DNA of 6,338 bases, taken from JBPOHE01 sp052035915. GTDB lineage: Bacteria; Pseudomonadota; Gammaproteobacteria; Chromatiales; Chromatiaceae. Every line of letters begins with the position of its first letter. Position 1 is the stretch's first letter. The position numbers were made by a program, and so were the translations under genes. Below are positions 4,539-6,338 of this stretch, piece after piece. Location of the stretch: contig JBPOHE010000082.1 in assembly GCA_052035915.1 (NCBI GenBank), positions 1-6,338 of the forward strand. The letters are read 5' to 3'. The notes under the pieces are model-generated. The model made no database searches. It was not told where the DNA came from and saw nothing but the letters and a program-made list of their open reading frames with translations.

Positions 4539-6224
4539 ATGACTGCCACCCTCACCGACCTGCTGAAGGACAGCGCCTACCGGCTCGATCAGTTCAAGCC
4601 CGAACACATCATGGCGCTGGAAGCAAAGATGTTCATCAAGGAGTCGGGCAAGGCCAGCACCCCCTACGTCAACTGCCTGGCGCGCGGCAAGCCGATCAAG
4701 CTCACCCCCGAGGAGGCGGTGCGCCAGCTCTATTTGATGGTCCTGCGCGATGACCTCGGTTACCCCCTCGACCGCATGGCGGTCGAGCACGAGGTCACCT
4801 TTGGCCGCGAAAAAAAGCGCGCCGACATCTGCGTCTTCGACGCCGACCGCCCCACCGTGCCCTACATCCTGGTCGAGCTGAAAAAGCCCAAGCTCAAGGA
4901 CGGCAAGGAACAGTTAAAGAGCTACTGCAACGCCACCGGCGCGCCGATGGGCGTCTGGACCAACGGCGAGCAGATCTCCTACTACCACCGCAAGGACCCC
5001 AACTACTTCGAAGACATCCCCGCCATCCCCTCGGCGCACGAAAGGCTGTCGGACATCCTCTCCGAGCGCTGGACCATCGACGATCTGGTGCGCCTCGACA
5101 AGCTGGTCAACGAAAAGAAGTCGCTCAAGGACCTCATCCTCGAAATGGAGGACGAAGTCCTCGCCAATGCCGGCGTCGATGTCTTCGAAGAGCTGTTCAA
5201 GCTCGTCTTCACCAAGCTCTACGACGAAATGGAAGGGGGCCGCGACAAGCGCCGTCACCTCGTCTTCAAGAACTACGGCGACACCGAAACCGAGCTCAAG
5301 GCCAAGATCCAAGACCTCTTCGACCGCGCCCGCGAGCGCTGGGAAGGCGTTTTTGCCGACGGCGACAAAATTCAACTCACCCCAAGCCACCTCGCCGTCT
5401 GCGTCGCCTCGCTGGAGAAGGTCAAGCTCTTTAACTCCAATCTCGAAGTCGTGGACGAGGCCTTCGAATACCTCATCAACAAATCGAGCAAGGGCGAAAA
5501 GGGGCAATACTTCACCCCGCGCTACGTCATCGATATGTGCGTCAAGATGATGAACCCCCACGAGCACGAAACCCTCATCGACACCGCCGCCGGCAGTTGC
5601 GGCTTTCCCGTGCACGCCATCTTCCACGTCTGGGGGCGGATCATGAACGAGGCCGGGCTCGCCAAGAGCCACCTCTTCACCACCGAGAAAAAGCCCGCCC
5701 GCTGCGAGGACTACGTCCGCACCAAGGTCTTCGCCATCGACTTCGACGAAAAGGCCGTGCGCGTCGGGCGCACGTTGAACCTCATCGCCGGCGACGGTCA
5801 GACCAACGTGCTCCACCTCAACACGCTGGACTACGAACGCTGGCACGAAAAGACCGAGGAGGACGACGACACCTGGCGCGATGTCTACGGCGAGGGGTGG
5901 AAGCGCCTCAAGCGACTGCGCCGCGACAAGAACGGCAACCGCGACTTCGGCTTCGACCTGCTGATGGCCAACCCGCCCTTCGCCGGCGACATCAAGGAGA
6001 CGCGTATCCTCGCCAAGTACGATCTGGCACGCTCGGTCAGCTACGACAAGATCGCCAAGGTCGAGCCCACCGACCCCGGCATCGTCGATGCCCGCCAGCG
6101 CGCGCCCACCTTCCCCGAGGCCATCCACGCCAGCCACGAGACCATCTACCAGATGGCCGACGGCACCTACCGCAAGGTCAAGGTGAAACACCAGAACACC
6201 GTTGGGCGGGACATCCTCTCATAA
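4539..6224 (+). pseudogene. Truncated type I restriction-modification methyltransferase (HsdM class) with HsdR-like N-terminal domain
   Basis: The intact protein would be an N6-adenine methylase subunit of a type I system. Residues about 50-160 form an HsdR-N-like (PD-(D/E)XK-type) domain: RADICVF with Asp96, VELKK with Glu113-x-Lys115, and Gln125-x3-Tyr129. A helical linker follows, then the methylase domain: KGQYFTPRYV (321-330), SAM-binding motif I as IDTAAGSCGF (347-356), FAIDFDEKAV (398-407), and catalytic motif IV NPPF (478-481). Motif I differs from the usual DPACGTGGF, but this form occurs, as I recall, in this subfamily. The frame stops at GRDIL-S, where relatives continue into FIERNL and a long C-terminal part. 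Probably 150 or more residues are lost. The start is supported by AAAGGA eight bases upstream. The preceding 203 bp after the ssrA terminator show no gene and no clear promoter. No HsdS or full HsdR is visible. Confidence 0.85.
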
Positions 6225-6338
6225 CTCTTACAAATCAAAGTATTTTATGGATTTCATGGTTTCCGTCCACGCGAAAAGCTCAAGCTGATAATCATAAATT
6301 CCCTTTATTAATCAGCCCTGTCTCTTCGCCTGTGCTCG
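6220..6338. other. AT-rich foreign sequence of unknown type joined to the broken hsdM
   Basis: After GACATCCTCT at 6210-6219 the sequence stops following the methylase family and drops to about 40% GC by hand count, against a strongly GC-rich gene before it. I see no transposase, no tandem repeat and no convincing terminal repeat in these 119 bases. A minus-strand frame of 27 codons (about 6304-6224) ends in TAA but matches nothing I know. CTGAT/ATCAG and ATAAA/TTTAT (about 6284-6314) could form a weak interrupted hairpin. It may be the end of an insertion sequence or the product of a deletion. Confidence 0.5.

Noticed and set aside
4914..6191. A 425-codon minus-strand frame opposite the methylase gene
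   Set aside because: It is a shadow caused by the strong preference for G or C at third codon positions. The plus strand has clear methylase motifs and the minus product is low-complexity Val/Gly/Asp-rich.
6220..6338. CRISPR leader or array at the right edge
   Set aside because: The stretch is AT-rich like some leaders, but no repeat unit occurs twice and no cas gene is present.

Overview
The window comes from a GC-rich bacterial chromosome, most likely a gammaproteobacterium. Two things point there. The one-piece tmRNA encodes the tag ANDDSYALAA, one residue from the common gammaproteobacterial ANDDNYALAA. An MTA/SAH deaminase also sits next to an MtnA isomerase, an arrangement I recall from Pseudomonas. 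A purple sulfur or related sulfur-oxidising lineage is possible but is only a guess.

Layout from left to right. Positions 1-41 hold the first codons of a leftward gene that looks like an IS1595-type transposase. Positions 131-283 hold the C-terminal tail of an IS5-family transposase. Positions 297-2755 hold a divergent pair: leftward mtnA (methylthioribose-1-phosphate isomerase) and rightward mtaD (methylthioadenosine / S-adenosylhomocysteine deaminase), with 77 bp between the chosen starts. Positions 2892-3860 are an IS256-family element with both terminal inverted repeats, whose transposase core has been replaced by a short piece of an IS5-family element. Positions 3941-4295 are ssrA (tmRNA), with a promoter candidate and a clear intrinsic terminator. 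Positions 4539-6224 are a type I restriction-modification methyltransferase (HsdM class) carrying an HsdR-like N-terminal nuclease-fold domain. It is cut off shortly after the NPPF motif, where an AT-rich sequence of unknown identity begins and runs to the right edge.

How the genes work together. MtaD and MtnA belong to the salvage of 5'-methylthioadenosine. Deamination of MTA gives methylthioinosine, phosphorolysis by an enzyme not in this window gives methylthioribose-1-phosphate, and MtnA isomerises that to methylthioribulose-1-phosphate. ssrA is an independent housekeeping RNA gene for ribosome rescue. The rest is mobile or defence DNA in various stages of decay.

I see no clearly new biological system. 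The points most worth checking are the chimeric IS256/IS5 remnant, a perfect 36-bp palindrome inside it, a possible coupled leader peptide before mtnA, and the broken nuclease-methylase gene with its abrupt AT-rich junction.
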